NCBI GenBank assembly: GCA_902629495.1
Contig: CACORA010000006.1
Span: forward strand, 12,183 to 76,182
From: Planctomycetaceae bacterium
Lineage (GTDB): Bacteria > Planctomycetota > Planctomycetia > Pirellulales > UBA1268
DNA: 64,000 nt
Reading direction: 5' to 3'
The position numbers were made by a program, and so were the translations under genes. The notes beneath the pieces were generated by a model. The model saw only the letters and a list, made by a program, of their open reading frames with translations, ran no database searches and was not told where the DNA came from. Positions 9,893 to 18,789 of the stretch are shown piece after piece (position 1 is the first letter of the stretch; each line of letters starts with the position of its first letter).

Positions 9893-10921
9893 ATGGAGAT
9901 GCAATCAAAGATCCGCCAAGATGCACGCGTAAAGCCACTCCTTGCCTGGTATGAGCGTTCGAAACGGAATTTACCATGGCGGCAATCTCATGATCCATAT
10001 GCAGTTTGGGTGAGTGAGATCATGCTTCAGCAAACGCAAGTAGATCGGGTGTGCGAATATTTTATTCGCTTCATGAAGCGATTTCCTACGGTTTTGAACC
10101 TGTCACGCGCGCGAGAACAAACAGTCCTCAAATACTGGGAAGGGCTTGGCTACTATAGGCGGGCACGGCAACTCCATGCTGCAGCGAAAGAAATAGTCAG
10201 AAAGTACGATGGCAACATACCAAAGACAGTTGAAACGCTGTGTGCGCTGCCCGGTATTGGTCGTTACACAGCAGGGGCCATCGCCTCGATTGCCTTTGGA
10301 GTGCAGGCGCCGATCGTAGAAGCAAACTCACGGAGAGTCATTGCGAGGCTCTATGGTTATGACGCACCGCTAGATGGTCATCGTGGTGATCAGCCAATTT
10401 GGGATCTTGCAGAACAGTTGGTGCCAGCAAAAAAACCGGGCCAATTCAATCAGGCGTTAATGGATTTAGGGGCAATGATCTGTACTCCTGACAGACCGAT
10501 GTGCAGTAGGTGTCCCATCAAAATGAAATGTTCTGCGTTTCAAACAAATCGTACCGATGTCATTCCCTTGAAGTCGAAGACTCGACAGCACAAACAGCTT
10601 TGTGAAACAGCCATTATCTTCCGGCAGAGGAACAACGTTCTCATTGAGCAGCGTGGACCTGGGGAGTGGTGGGATGGCCTCTGGGATTTTCCGAGAGGAC
10701 CCCGCAGTGCACTCAAGCGTGGTCGTCAGGTGGGCGTGGTGTCATATACCGTAACCCATCACCGGGTCGAGTGTGCAATTCGAGAAATTTTTATTAGTCG
10801 ACCAAGGAAACCAAGGCCTCGACAACGTTGGGTTGAGATTACGAGTTTGTCAAAGCTGGCAATGACGTCCCCCGGTCGACGAATTGCAGCAGGCTTGAGG
10901 GAAAGAAGCTCTCAGGACTAA
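9893..10921 (+). CDS. mutY: A/G-specific adenine DNA glycosylase
   Basis: MutY removes adenine mispaired with 8-oxoguanine. From ATG 9893 the product is about 342 aa; ATG 9899 or GTG 9851 are also possible starts. The N-terminal HhH-GPD domain shows 'LPWRQSHDPYAVWVSEIMLQQTQV' with the catalytic Glu (E in SEIMLQQ) and the helix-hairpin-helix 'LPGIGRYTAGAI'. The Fe-S ligands are C-x6-C-x2-C-x5-C in 'CTPDRPMCSRCPIKMKC'. A C-terminal NUDIX-like recognition domain follows ('RGPGEWWDGLWDFPRGP'). The position equivalent to the catalytic Asp (D138 of E. coli, in ILDGN) is Glu here ('IVEAN', E143 from this start). It is transcribed alone, divergent from tmk. Confidence 0.93.
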   Translation: MEMQSKIRQDARVKPLLAWYERSKRNLPWRQSHDPYAVWVSEIMLQQTQVDRVCEYFIRFMKRFPTVLNLSRAREQTVLKYWEGLGYYRRARQLHAAAKEIVRKYDGNIPKTVETLCALPGIGRYTAGAIASIAFGVQAPIVEANSRRVIARLYGYDAPLDGHRGDQPIWDLAEQLVPAKKPGQFNQALMDLGAMICTPDRPMCSRCPIKMKCSAFQTNRTDVIPLKSKTRQHKQLCETAIIFRQRNNVLIEQRGPGEWWDGLWDFPRGPRSALKRGRQVGVVSYTVTHHRVECAIREIFISRPRKPRPRQRWVEITSLSKLAMTSPGRRIAAGLRERSSQD

Positions 10922-10988
10922 TACCAAACAGGGGTTTTTTTCTGTGGTATATTCGTCGCGTCGTTTATTCTTCTTGGGAGCTTTATCA

Positions 10989-12509
10989 ATGCGTATTCTC
11001 GTTACCTGTACCGCCCTGCTGATTTCACACGTGATGTCGACTGCGGAAGCCGCTGAGTCTCTGAAGGTGCTTCTTATTGCAGGAGGGTGTTGCCATGACT
11101 ACGCCACGCAGACACAACTCCTGAAAAAAGGTATTGAGCACAGGGTAAGAAGTCAGGTCGAAGTTGTGTATAACCCTGATACATCTACCAACGCAGTCTT
11201 TGAAATCTATGAAAAGGAAGACTGGGCAGAGGGATATGACATCGTTCTTCATGATGAATGCAGTGCGAACGTGACCGAGCATGATTACGTCAGTCGTATT
11301 CTCGCAGCACACCGAAAAGGTGTGCCGGCAGTCAATCTCCATTGTGCCATGCATTCATATCGCTGGGGTGACTTTCGGGAGCCAGTGACAGCCGGTGCCG
11401 ACAATGCTGGCTGGTATGAAATGATTGGATTGCAATCCACAGGCCATGGGCCTCAAGCTCCAATCGATATTGCCTTTACGGCGAAAGATCACCCAGCAGT
11501 TCGTGGTTTCGCAGATTGGACCACCATCAAGGAAGAACTCTACAACAACATTCAAGTCATGCCGTCAGCTGTTGCACTTGCAACTGGCCACCAGATAGCA
11601 GCTCCAAAGAGGAAAAAAGGGAAGCCAGTTGATCCAAATGCCAAGCCAACAAAACAATCAGCCGTTGTAGTGTGGGCAAATGAATATGGCCCAAAACAGA
11701 CACGTATTTTTAGTACGTCTCTTGGGCATAATAATGAAACGGTAGGAGATGATCGATACCTTGATATGGTTACACGAGGGCTTCTCTGGGCGTCACATAA
11801 GTTGGATAAAGATGGTGAACCCGTTGCGGAAATCAAGCTATCGAAGTCCGAGGCGAAAATGACCTCTGATTGGGCCGGTAGTGTTTCCTTGCCCGCACAA
11901 GAACGTGGTCGCGATATCCGACTGTTTAACGGTCATGATTTTGAAGGCTGGGAGGGGCAGATAGACCAATATTGGTCTATCGATAATGCTGAGATTGTTG
12001 GTCGGAACGCATTAGACAATAGTCCAAAAGTAAGTACCTATCTGCTTACAACAAAGTCATATCGCAATTTTCGTTTGCTTTTTGAAGGAAAATTAGTGAC
12101 GAGTGAGATGCATTCAGGCGTTGCCATCTGGGGAAAGAGGTTTGAAAAAAATGGAGAGTCTGCAAGTTATCAAGGACACCTTGTCATGTTTCCCTCAAAT
12201 TGGGGTTTGTTCGATCTCTATCGTCGAAATGGTATCTCTCGAGATCAGGATGGAAAGGCAAAGGCGAACGGTAAGCAGCACGAATGGAACCAGATGGAAA
12301 TTCTTGCAGTGGGGAGTCGAATTCAATTGGCTGTCAATGGTAAAGCGGTTTTAGACTGGACGGATCCCAAGCCAGAGTTGTGTGGAAGTGGACCGTTGGG
12401 GTTACAACTTCACTCAAACAAGGTGCCTCAGGAGGTTCGTTTTCGCGGACTACGTCTGGTGGAAAATCCAGAAGATATTCTTGTGACGGCTTCACCCACG
12501 CCTCAGTAA
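10989..12509 (+). CDS. secreted ThuA-like / DUF1080 (3-keto-disaccharide hydrolase-type) protein
   Basis: This 506-aa product has two domains. Residues about 22-275 form a ThuA-like (trehalose utilisation, GATase-like) domain: 'LKVLLIAGGCCHDY', 'DIVLHDECSANVTEHDYV', 'GVPAVNLHCAMHSYR', 'IFSTSLGHNNETVGD'. Residues about 310-495 are a DUF1080 beta-sandwich: 'RDIRLFNGHDFEGWEGQ', 'LLTTKSYRNFRLLFEGKL', 'QEVRFRGLRLVEN'. ATG 10989 starts a clear signal peptide (MRILVTCTALLISHVMSTAEA) and is preceded by GGGAG about 8 bases upstream; an upstream GTG at 10944 is less likely. DUF1080 has recently been linked to 3-keto-glycoside hydrolysis, and both domains are abundant in planctomycetes. It is 67 bases upstream of carA with no shared function apparent. 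Confidence 0.88.
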   Translation: MRILVTCTALLISHVMSTAEAAESLKVLLIAGGCCHDYATQTQLLKKGIEHRVRSQVEVVYNPDTSTNAVFEIYEKEDWAEGYDIVLHDECSANVTEHDYVSRILAAHRKGVPAVNLHCAMHSYRWGDFREPVTAGADNAGWYEMIGLQSTGHGPQAPIDIAFTAKDHPAVRGFADWTTIKEELYNNIQVMPSAVALATGHQIAAPKRKKGKPVDPNAKPTKQSAVVVWANEYGPKQTRIFSTSLGHNNETVGDDRYLDMVTRGLLWASHKLDKDGEPVAEIKLSKSEAKMTSDWAGSVSLPAQERGRDIRLFNGHDFEGWEGQIDQYWSIDNAEIVGRNALDNSPKVSTYLLTTKSYRNFRLLFEGKLVTSEMHSGVAIWGKRFEKNGESASYQGHLVMFPSNWGLFDLYRRNGISRDQDGKAKANGKQHEWNQMEILAVGSRIQLAVNGKAVLDWTDPKPELCGSGPLGLQLHSNKVPQEVRFRGLRLVENPEDILVTASPTPQ

Positions 12510-12576
12510 TTATTTACTCCTTCACGTCACCTGAAGGTTCGGTATCATACAGATTCCTCATTCGGAGTATGAAATC

Positions 12577-13722
12577 TTGACACAGGCTGCACTGGCACTT
12601 GAAGACGGCACCGTTTTTTTTGGTCATTCATTTGGTGCTTCTGGCACCGTTTCGGGAGAAGTGTGTTTTAACACGTCAATGACGGGGTATCAGGAGATTC
12701 TGACAGACCCTTCTTATCGGGGGCAGATTCTCACAATGACTGCTCCGCAGATTGGGAACTATGGTGTGAATCCAGATGACACTGAAAGTGGCAAATTACA
12801 GATGTCAGGATTTGTTGTTCGTGAAGCAAGTCGTATTGCCAGCAACTTTACATCTACCGGTACCCTGGATGAATATTTGGCAAAGGCTGGCGTTGTTGGC
12901 CTGACGGGTATTGATACTCGAGCGCTTGTGCGGCGGCTCCGAATTCGAGGAGCCATGACAGGGGTGCTTTCAAGCGAAGAACTTGATGCAAAAAAACTTG
13001 TTGATATGGCAACACAGGCACCTGCTTTGGTTGGCCGTGATCTTGTGCGAGAAGTTATGCCAAAAGAAGAAAACAAGTGGACACTGCCGCTGGATGAATG
13101 GGCAGAGCCGTTGCCACAGCCTTCCGAAGGTGGTGTACTTCCAGTTGCACAGGCTTCAGCAGATGGCAAGCATGTTGTTGCACTTGACTATGGCATGAAG
13201 TGGAATATTGCCCGTCACTTGGCCAGTATTGGGTGTCGGATAACAGTTCTTCCTGGGAAAGCAACAGCTGCAGATGTTCTAGCACTCAAGCCAGACGGAG
13301 TGTTTTTGTCGAATGGTCCAGGAGATCCTGGTGCACTTGGTTATTGTGTGAACACCGTTCGTGAGTTGGTTGGTAAGCTTCCCATGTTTGGTATTTGTTT
13401 GGGGCACCAGCTTCTTGCGTTAGCCTGTGGTGCAAAGACGTTTAAGCTTGCCTTTGGCCATCGTGGAGCGAATCAGCCAGTTATGGATCTGGCAACTGGC
13501 AAGGTGGAAATTACATCACAGAATCATGGGTTTGCGGTAGATGAAAAAACATTACCATCCGATCTTGAGGTGACTCACCGTAATCTTAATGACGGAACAA
13601 TCGAAGGCCTTCGTCACAAGTCAGCTAATGCAGCAAGCGTGCAATACCACCCAGAAGCAGCTGCGGGTCCTCATGACTCAGCCTATCTTTTTGATCGATT
13701 TCGTCAGATGCTAGGGGCTTGA
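12577..13722 (+). CDS. carA: carbamoyl-phosphate synthase small (glutaminase) subunit
   Basis: The 381-aa CarA supplies ammonia from glutamine to CarB for arginine and pyrimidine synthesis. The N-terminal domain has 'CFNTSMTGYQEILTDPSY' and 'GIDTRALVRRLRIRGAM'. The class I amidotransferase domain has the nucleophile in 'MFGICLGHQLLALACG' and the His/Glu pair in 'VQYHPEAAAGP'. The start appears to be TTG 12577: the upstream ATG in the leader is in another frame and stops at once, and the coding frame begins directly at TTG with 'TQAALALEDGTVFFG', the standard CarA N-terminus. carB is not in the window. Confidence 0.95.
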   Translation: MTQAALALEDGTVFFGHSFGASGTVSGEVCFNTSMTGYQEILTDPSYRGQILTMTAPQIGNYGVNPDDTESGKLQMSGFVVREASRIASNFTSTGTLDEYLAKAGVVGLTGIDTRALVRRLRIRGAMTGVLSSEELDAKKLVDMATQAPALVGRDLVREVMPKEENKWTLPLDEWAEPLPQPSEGGVLPVAQASADGKHVVALDYGMKWNIARHLASIGCRITVLPGKATAADVLALKPDGVFLSNGPGDPGALGYCVNTVRELVGKLPMFGICLGHQLLALACGAKTFKLAFGHRGANQPVMDLATGKVEITSQNHGFAVDEKTLPSDLEVTHRNLNDGTIEGLRHKSANAASVQYHPEAAAGPHDSAYLFDRFRQMLGA

Positions 13723-13786
13723 ACGGTTATGCCGGTTAGGTTCCTGCCGGTTGGATTGTCGGGATAGACGAAACAATCGGATTTCT

Positions 13787-13869
13787 TTGACATTGCTTGT
13801 CAATGTGCCATTGTTGAGAGGAATCATGGTTTTCATCACGGTTCCACCAGCGGGCACGGAACCGCTGGT
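13787..13869 (+). promoter_or_regulatory. candidate promoter and leader hairpin for the cysteine-rich gene
   Basis: TTGACA at 13787-13792 is a perfect -35 match. CATTGT at 13809-13814 (16-base spacing) is only a weak -10. Downstream, the leader can fold into a hairpin: ACCAGCGG (13846-13853) pairs with CCGCTGGT (13862-13869) around an 8-base loop. An AGGAGG ribosome binding site precedes ATG 13899. No experimental support; inferred from sequence only. Confidence 0.4.
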
Positions 13870-13898
13870 CTCCAATCATTTGTCAGGAGGCTCGCATC

Positions 13899-14444
13899 AT
13901 GAGTCGTTCGCTTTTTCTCTGCGGCATCGCCGCCGTTTTGTCGTTCGCTATCGGCTCATCAGCCGATGCTGGTTTTGGTCATCATCGTCGTCACTGTGAG
14001 CCAGGCTGTGCTGCTGAGCCCACCTGTTGTGCTGAAGACATTGGTTGCACGCAGTTTGAGCCTACATGTGCCATGGAACCTACCTGTGGTTGTGAGCCAT
14101 CATGTGGGTTTGAACCCTCATGTGGTGCAGCGCCATGTTGTGCTCAGTGTCCCTGCATAAAGTATCATCACAAGCACGCTTGTCGGCATAAGCGCAAGCA
14201 AGGTTGTGGATGCTGTGAAGAACCAACCTATGAAACGGTTCTATGTGTCACAAGTCCAGAAACGTGTTGCTCAGTAGACGTGCCAGTGTGCCTGCCAATG
14301 TGCTGTCAGGGCTGTCCGTGTGAGAGTTCACGTTGCACACTTTTTGGATGTGGTCAGGTGCGCTATGACTATTGCTGTGGGTATTCAGTCATCGTCCGCT
14401 TTCAGGCCTGTGGTGACATCCTTGTAACCTACGTAGGTTTCTAG
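13899..14444 (+). CDS. small cysteine-rich secreted protein with E-P-[TS]-C repeats
   Basis: This 181-aa product begins with a clear signal peptide (about residues 1-24, ending SADA). By my count it has 32 cysteines. Residues about 33-70 carry a short E-P-[TS]-C repeat at irregular spacing ('AEPTC', 'FEPTC', 'MEPTC', 'CEPSC', 'FEPSC'), followed by a basic His/Lys-rich stretch and then a CC- and CxxC-rich region. The last 20 residues are less cysteine-rich ('YSVIVRFQACGDILVTYVGF'). A strong AGGAGG ribosome binding site and its own terminator suggest a well-expressed single gene. The tail of the large repeat protein at 61137 ('CEPTCSAEPSCGA') shows the same motif. I infer a disulfide-linked cell-wall or surface protein; function unproven. 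Confidence 0.85.
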   Translation: MSRSLFLCGIAAVLSFAIGSSADAGFGHHRRHCEPGCAAEPTCCAEDIGCTQFEPTCAMEPTCGCEPSCGFEPSCGAAPCCAQCPCIKYHHKHACRHKRKQGCGCCEEPTYETVLCVTSPETCCSVDVPVCLPMCCQGCPCESSRCTLFGCGQVRYDYCCGYSVIVRFQACGDILVTYVGF

Positions 14445-14498
14445 TCCTAAACTATTGAATTGCAGTTCATAAACAGCAATTCTCACCAGTTCAGATTC

Positions 14499-14540
14499 GA
14501 AACCGGCCGGGAGTGTTTTTTCCGGCCGGTTTCCTTTTTA
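14499..14540 (+). terminator. intrinsic terminator after the cysteine-rich gene
   Basis: A 12-bp perfect stem (GAAACCGGCCGG at 14499-14510 with CCGGCCGGTTTC at 14522-14533) encloses an 11-base loop and is followed by a T-run (CCTTTTTA). This is a strong rho-independent terminator about 55 bases after the stop codon. Confidence 0.9.
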
Positions 14541-14647
14541 ATTCTTTTGTGTAACAGATGATTCATGTTGCCGTTGTACTGACAGATGGGCAGTCAGACG
14601 TTTGTTGAGAACAAGAATCAGGTATGTGAGTCTTTAGGATCAGAACC

Positions 14648-15208
14648 ATGTCCGCAAGAAGTGATTCCCGAGGTTGGGTGCTGGAAGCGGTTGATCTCTA
14701 CGAACTTCCGTTACAGCGATACGCTCGACGGCTTGTAGGTGATATCGATCTCGCTACAGATGTTGTCCAACATGCATTTCTGAAGCTCTGCGAGCAATCG
14801 CAAGCAAATCTTCAAGGGCGTGTTGCTCCATGGCTTTTTCGAGTCTGTCGGAATAAAGCGATTGATCACCTGCGGCATGCCGACCGGCAGCGACTCATAG
14901 GTGATTCCACTGAACAAATTCAATCCCACTCGGAAACTGTTCATTCGACTGATGATCCAGCATCCGTTGCCGAAGCAAAAGATTTAGTTGTGCAAGTGAG
15001 GTCACTTGTGAAGACACTTCCTGCTTCACAAAGAGATGTTCTTGATCTTTGGTGTGAAGGTTTCACGCACAATGAGATCGCAGGAATTACTGATCGTTCG
15101 GCGGGGCATGTGCGAGTTCTTGTTCACCGCGGTCTCACTGCTCTACGTCGTCACCCACTCTTAAAGCCACTGCTTCCTGCACAACACGTAAGTGAGGGAA
15201 AATCATGA
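14648..15208 (+). CDS. ECF-type RNA polymerase sigma factor
   Basis: This 186-aa sigma-70 family protein has only regions 2 and 4. Region 2 spans about residues 18-82: 'YELPLQRYARRLVGDIDLA', then 'WLFRVCRNKAIDHLRH'. Region 4 is about 122-172: 'LPASQRDVLDLWCEGFTHNE' with the helix-turn-helix in 'IAGITDRSAGHVRVLVHRGL'. It overlaps the next gene by 4 bases (ATGA), so the two are translationally coupled and probably work together, with the downstream membrane protein as regulator. The subgroup was not determined. Confidence 0.93.
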   Translation: MSARSDSRGWVLEAVDLYELPLQRYARRLVGDIDLATDVVQHAFLKLCEQSQANLQGRVAPWLFRVCRNKAIDHLRHADRQRLIGDSTEQIQSHSETVHSTDDPASVAEAKDLVVQVRSLVKTLPASQRDVLDLWCEGFTHNEIAGITDRSAGHVRVLVHRGLTALRRHPLLKPLLPAQHVSEGKS

Positions 15209-17538
15209 ACACCAAGCAAAATAAATCATTGGATATCGAGGAAGAAATCACTTCTACAGAACAGGAGCGGTTCGAGGCGAAGATTACAGCCTATGCTCTT
15301 GGGCAACTTCCAGAAGATGAAAAAGCAGAAGTTGAACGCTTGTTAGCTGATCAAAGCCGAACGGACTTGCGGGAGCATGTAGCCGAGATCCAGTCGGTTG
15401 CCGAGGTCATCCGATCAACACCTGATGAAGAAGAGCTCTCTCGGTCATCAGATCTTCGAAGAATGGTTCTCGCCGCAGTGACGCAGCCAGAGCCGGTTCG
15501 TTCGCGTGCAGTCCGGTACAGATGGCTTGTTTCGGTCGGTGCCGTGGCTGCGTGTGTGCTGTTCGTCATTGCTCTCCCTCAGGTATTGAAAGAGAAAACA
15601 CTCGAAGAGAAAAATGTGGCATTTGTGTCGAAAGAAACTGACGGGGCTGTCGCAAAAAAGCGTAAGAGCCTGTCGCGTCAGTTGGATGCTTCGGAGGAAC
15701 AGCAATCGGCGAAGACAAGATCAGAGAAAGTTGGTGAAACAAGCCGGGTGTCAGATCTTGCAGTTCGAACTCGGGGAGCTTCGAAACGTGAGCGGTCAAT
15801 GCCACTCAATGCCAGTAAAACTGAGGAGATAGCAGAAGAGGCAAATGAGCCATTTGCTGCGGATGCATCAGGACGGGTTGCTGGTCAAGTACGAGTTATG
15901 GCCGACCAGCTGTCCGTTCCGGCGATGAGTGAAGCAGAAGGAAAGGACAAGTCTCAATCAGGCATTGGCGGAGGAGTTATTAATTCGCGTCGTGCCGTGG
16001 TACCGAAGATAAAGGAGCCAAGTGCCCTGAACTTGAGTCTCAATGATAGTCGAAGGGAATATTGGGTTGATGACCTGGAGCGGCCCCAATCTTTGTCCGG
16101 TGAAGGGTATGCAGAGCTTATTGAAAATACAGTCGTTTCACCAAAGGATCATCCTCTCTCAACATTTTCAATTGATGTCGACACGGCCTCATATGCCAAT
16201 ACGCGACGATTTCTTCAATCGCGTCGGTTACCTCCTCGGGATGCGGTCAGAATTGAGGAACTGATTAATTATTTTCAATATGATTACCCTCAGCCAGAGG
16301 GCGACACGCCCTTCTCTGTTACCGTAGATGCCGCACGGTGCCCTTGGAATAGTGGTCATCGCCTCGTTCGAATTGGCTTACAGGGCCAGTCAATCGACCG
16401 TGATGCACGGCCAGTTGGAAATCTTGTATTCCTGATTGATGTTTCGGGTTCGATGCAGTCCTCGAATAAATTACCACTTGTTCAGCAGGCTCTTGGTTTG
16501 CTTGTGGATGAGCTGACCGAGAATGATCGAGTGTCTATCGTGACCTATGCTGGACGTGCAGGGCTTGTTTTAGCACCAACAACAGGTGATCAGAAGCAAG
16601 TCATTCGTGATGCTATTGAGTCCTTGTCAGCCGGGGGTTCAACGCATGGGAGCGCTGGAATCAATCTAGCCTACGAGCAGGCTCAAGAACATTTTGTCGA
16701 TGGTGGAGCCAATCGGGTGATTCTTGCAACCGATGGAGATCTGAATGTCGGAGTAACCAATACGAATAACCTGAAGGATCTGATTGCTGAAAAAGCAAAA
16801 ACAGGTGTATTCCTGACGGTGCTCGGTTTTGGTGAAGGAAATTTACAAGATGAAAAGATGGAAGCACTCGCTGATCATGGGAATGGTATCTACGGATACA
16901 TTGATGGTGTTCGTGAGGCGAGGAAGGTCTTTGTTGAGCAACTGACCGGTAGCACTGTGACGATTGCCAAAGATGTGAAGATTCAAGTGGAGTTTAATCC
17001 AACTCAAGTAGCATCGTACCGTCTGCTTGGCTACGAAAATCGTGCGTTGGCTGCTCGAGACTTTCGAGATGATAAGAAAGACGCAGGTGACATAGGAGCA
17101 GGTCATAGTGTGACTGCACTGTATGAGATTACTCTTGTCGGTGAGTCCGATGCTGATGAACCTGGTGTCGAGCCACTAAAGTACCAAGCTCCGGTTGAAG
17201 AAAAAGAGACTCCTACTGAAAATCTTGATCCCAGCGTTAGCCGTGAACTTCTTACAGTAAAGCTTCGTTGGAAAAAGCCTGATGCGGTTGAAAGCTCCGA
17301 TTTTGAAGTTCCTTTTTCAGATCGTGGACCATCTTTTGACGAAGCTTCGGTGGACTTTCGATTCGCATCCGCCGTTGCAGCCTACGGAATGATTCTAAGA
17401 AATAGTGGTCAAAAAGGTGATGCAACGTACGAAATGGTGTCTCGCATTGCAGGAGAGTCACTCGGTCAAGATGACGGCGGATATCGAGCCGAGTTTCTTG
17501 ATCTCGTTCGCAAGGCACAAAATCTACAGAACAGGTGA
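15205..17538 (+). CDS. membrane protein with anti-sigma-like N-terminus and von Willebrand A domain (YfbK-like)
   Basis: The 777-aa product is predicted to sense or restrain the overlapping ECF sigma factor. Residues 20-90 resemble a cytoplasmic anti-sigma segment ('ITAYALGQLPEDEKAEVERLL') without the zinc HxxxCxxC. One membrane helix lies at about 108-128. A Lys/Ser/Glu-rich linker follows, then a YfbK-type N-terminal domain ('HPLSTFSIDVDTASYANTRR'), a vWA domain with intact MIDAS 'DVSGSMQSS' near residue 411, and a C-terminal DUF3520-like region ('LLTVKLRWKKPD'). The vWA part is predicted extracytoplasmic. The start is fixed by the ATGA overlap. What the vWA domain binds is unknown. Confidence 0.9.
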   Translation: MNTKQNKSLDIEEEITSTEQERFEAKITAYALGQLPEDEKAEVERLLADQSRTDLREHVAEIQSVAEVIRSTPDEEELSRSSDLRRMVLAAVTQPEPVRSRAVRYRWLVSVGAVAACVLFVIALPQVLKEKTLEEKNVAFVSKETDGAVAKKRKSLSRQLDASEEQQSAKTRSEKVGETSRVSDLAVRTRGASKRERSMPLNASKTEEIAEEANEPFAADASGRVAGQVRVMADQLSVPAMSEAEGKDKSQSGIGGGVINSRRAVVPKIKEPSALNLSLNDSRREYWVDDLERPQSLSGEGYAELIENTVVSPKDHPLSTFSIDVDTASYANTRRFLQSRRLPPRDAVRIEELINYFQYDYPQPEGDTPFSVTVDAARCPWNSGHRLVRIGLQGQSIDRDARPVGNLVFLIDVSGSMQSSNKLPLVQQALGLLVDELTENDRVSIVTYAGRAGLVLAPTTGDQKQVIRDAIESLSAGGSTHGSAGINLAYEQAQEHFVDGGANRVILATDGDLNVGVTNTNNLKDLIAEKAKTGVFLTVLGFGEGNLQDEKMEALADHGNGIYGYIDGVREARKVFVEQLTGSTVTIAKDVKIQVEFNPTQVASYRLLGYENRALAARDFRDDKKDAGDIGAGHSVTALYEITLVGESDADEPGVEPLKYQAPVEEKETPTENLDPSVSRELLTVKLRWKKPDAVESSDFEVPFSDRGPSFDEASVDFRFASAVAAYGMILRNSGQKGDATYEMVSRIAGESLGQDDGGYRAEFLDLVRKAQNLQNR

Positions 17539-17589
17539 AACGTGGGTGTCATCCGTATGTGCATTCAAACAACAGGGCTGGCCAAGGGC

Positions 17590-18648
17590 TCAATGATTTC
17601 CTTGGCCTGCAAGCCATCGTTCTGCATCAAGTGCTGACATGCAACCGGTACCTGCTGCAGAAATGGCTTGACGATAGTAATCATCAGCGACGTCTCCTGC
17701 AGCAAATACTCCCTCTACACTTGTCTCTGTTCGAAAATGCTTTTTCCATACGATGTACTTTTTAGGATTCAACTCGAGTTGATTGTCTAGAAAAGCTGTA
17801 TTCGGTGTATGACCAATAGCGAGAAAAACTCCAGCAACATCAAGTGTAGTTTCTGTGTCTCCTCCTGATGAAGCTAGGCGCACTCCTGTCACACCATTTT
17901 TATCGTCTCCCAGAACTTCAGCCAGTGTGGTATTGAAATGAATAGAGACTTTATCATCATCGAACGCTCGTTGAGCCATAATTTTTGATGCTCGAAATTC
18001 ATCTCGACGATGTACAAGGTGTACCGTACTTGCAAATTTTGTAAGGTACGTTGCTTCTTCGATTGCAGAGTCACCTCCTCCAATAACGACTAATGGTTTA
18101 TTCCGAAATCGCGGTAATGCTCCATCACATACTGCACAGGCGCTGACGCCTCGATTTTTGAATGCCTCCTCACTTGGGAGGCCAAGCCAATTTGCACTTG
18201 CTCCCGTCGCCACAATGACGGACTTGGCATAAGTGGTTTCACCCGTTGATGAAACAAGTGCAAAAGGACGCTTTGAAAAGTCAACGTTGAGAATATCATC
18301 GGTGATGACTCGTGTTCCGAAATTACATGCTTGTTGACGCATCAGCTCCATGAGTTCGGGGCCAGTAATTCCATTGCCCTCATGAGGTGGCATGATCATT
18401 CGCCGATCTTGTGGAAGTGCTGAATCCAAAAATGTGCCTAAGTCACCCGCAGGAAAACCCGCAAAGTTTTCAACCTCACTGGTCAGGGCCAGTTGTCCCA
18501 AAGGAAGCGTGCCAGCCATGCGATTCTCTTCGCTAATGGCTCCTTCAAAAACAAGGGGCTTGAGCTGGGCTCGAGCCGCATAGATTGCAGCTGACCAACC
18601 AGCGGGACCACTTCCAATAATGACGACGTTTTCTACTGCGGCGGGCAT
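17590..18648 (-). CDS. trxB: thioredoxin reductase
   Basis: This FAD/NADPH flavoenzyme reduces thioredoxin. ATG 18648 gives 352 aa and follows GGAG at good spacing; the frame is open to 18702, but the extension is polar and non-conserved. The FAD site is '[20 protein letters not shown]' near the N-terminus, the redox pair is C171-A-V-C174, the NADPH site is '[17 protein letters not shown]', and the C-terminal '[21 protein letters not shown]' is standard. Compared with E. coli TrxB there is an insertion of about 25 residues (67-93) between 'NFAGFP' and 'ITGPEL'. No thioredoxin gene is adjacent. It is convergent with the vWA gene. Confidence 0.95.
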   Translation of the reverse strand: MPAAVENVVIIGSGPAGWSAAIYAARAQLKPLVFEGAISEENRMAGTLPLGQLALTSEVENFAGFPAGDLGTFLDSALPQDRRMIMPPHEGNGITGPELMELMRQQACNFGTRVITDDILNVDFSKRPFALVSSTGETTYAKSVIVATGASANWLGLPSEEAFKNRGVSACAVCDGALPRFRNKPLVVIGGGDSAIEEATYLTKFASTVHLVHRRDEFRASKIMAQRAFDDDKVSIHFNTTLAEVLGDDKNGVTGVRLASSGGDTETTLDVAGVFLAIGHTPNTAFLDNQLELNPKKYIVWKKHFRTETSVEGVFAAGDVADDYYRQAISAAGTGCMSALDAERWLAGQGNH

Positions 18649-18789
18649 AGGTGCTCCATTTCTCGATGTGTTTGGCTTACTCCCGGTGATCGTGCGAAGC
18701 ATTCGACTCAGTCGGTGTGATTCGGCATGATAGTCTGGGCGGCGACAGTATAGGCGGCTTTTCCCAACTTTCCCAAGGTGTGCTTCACG

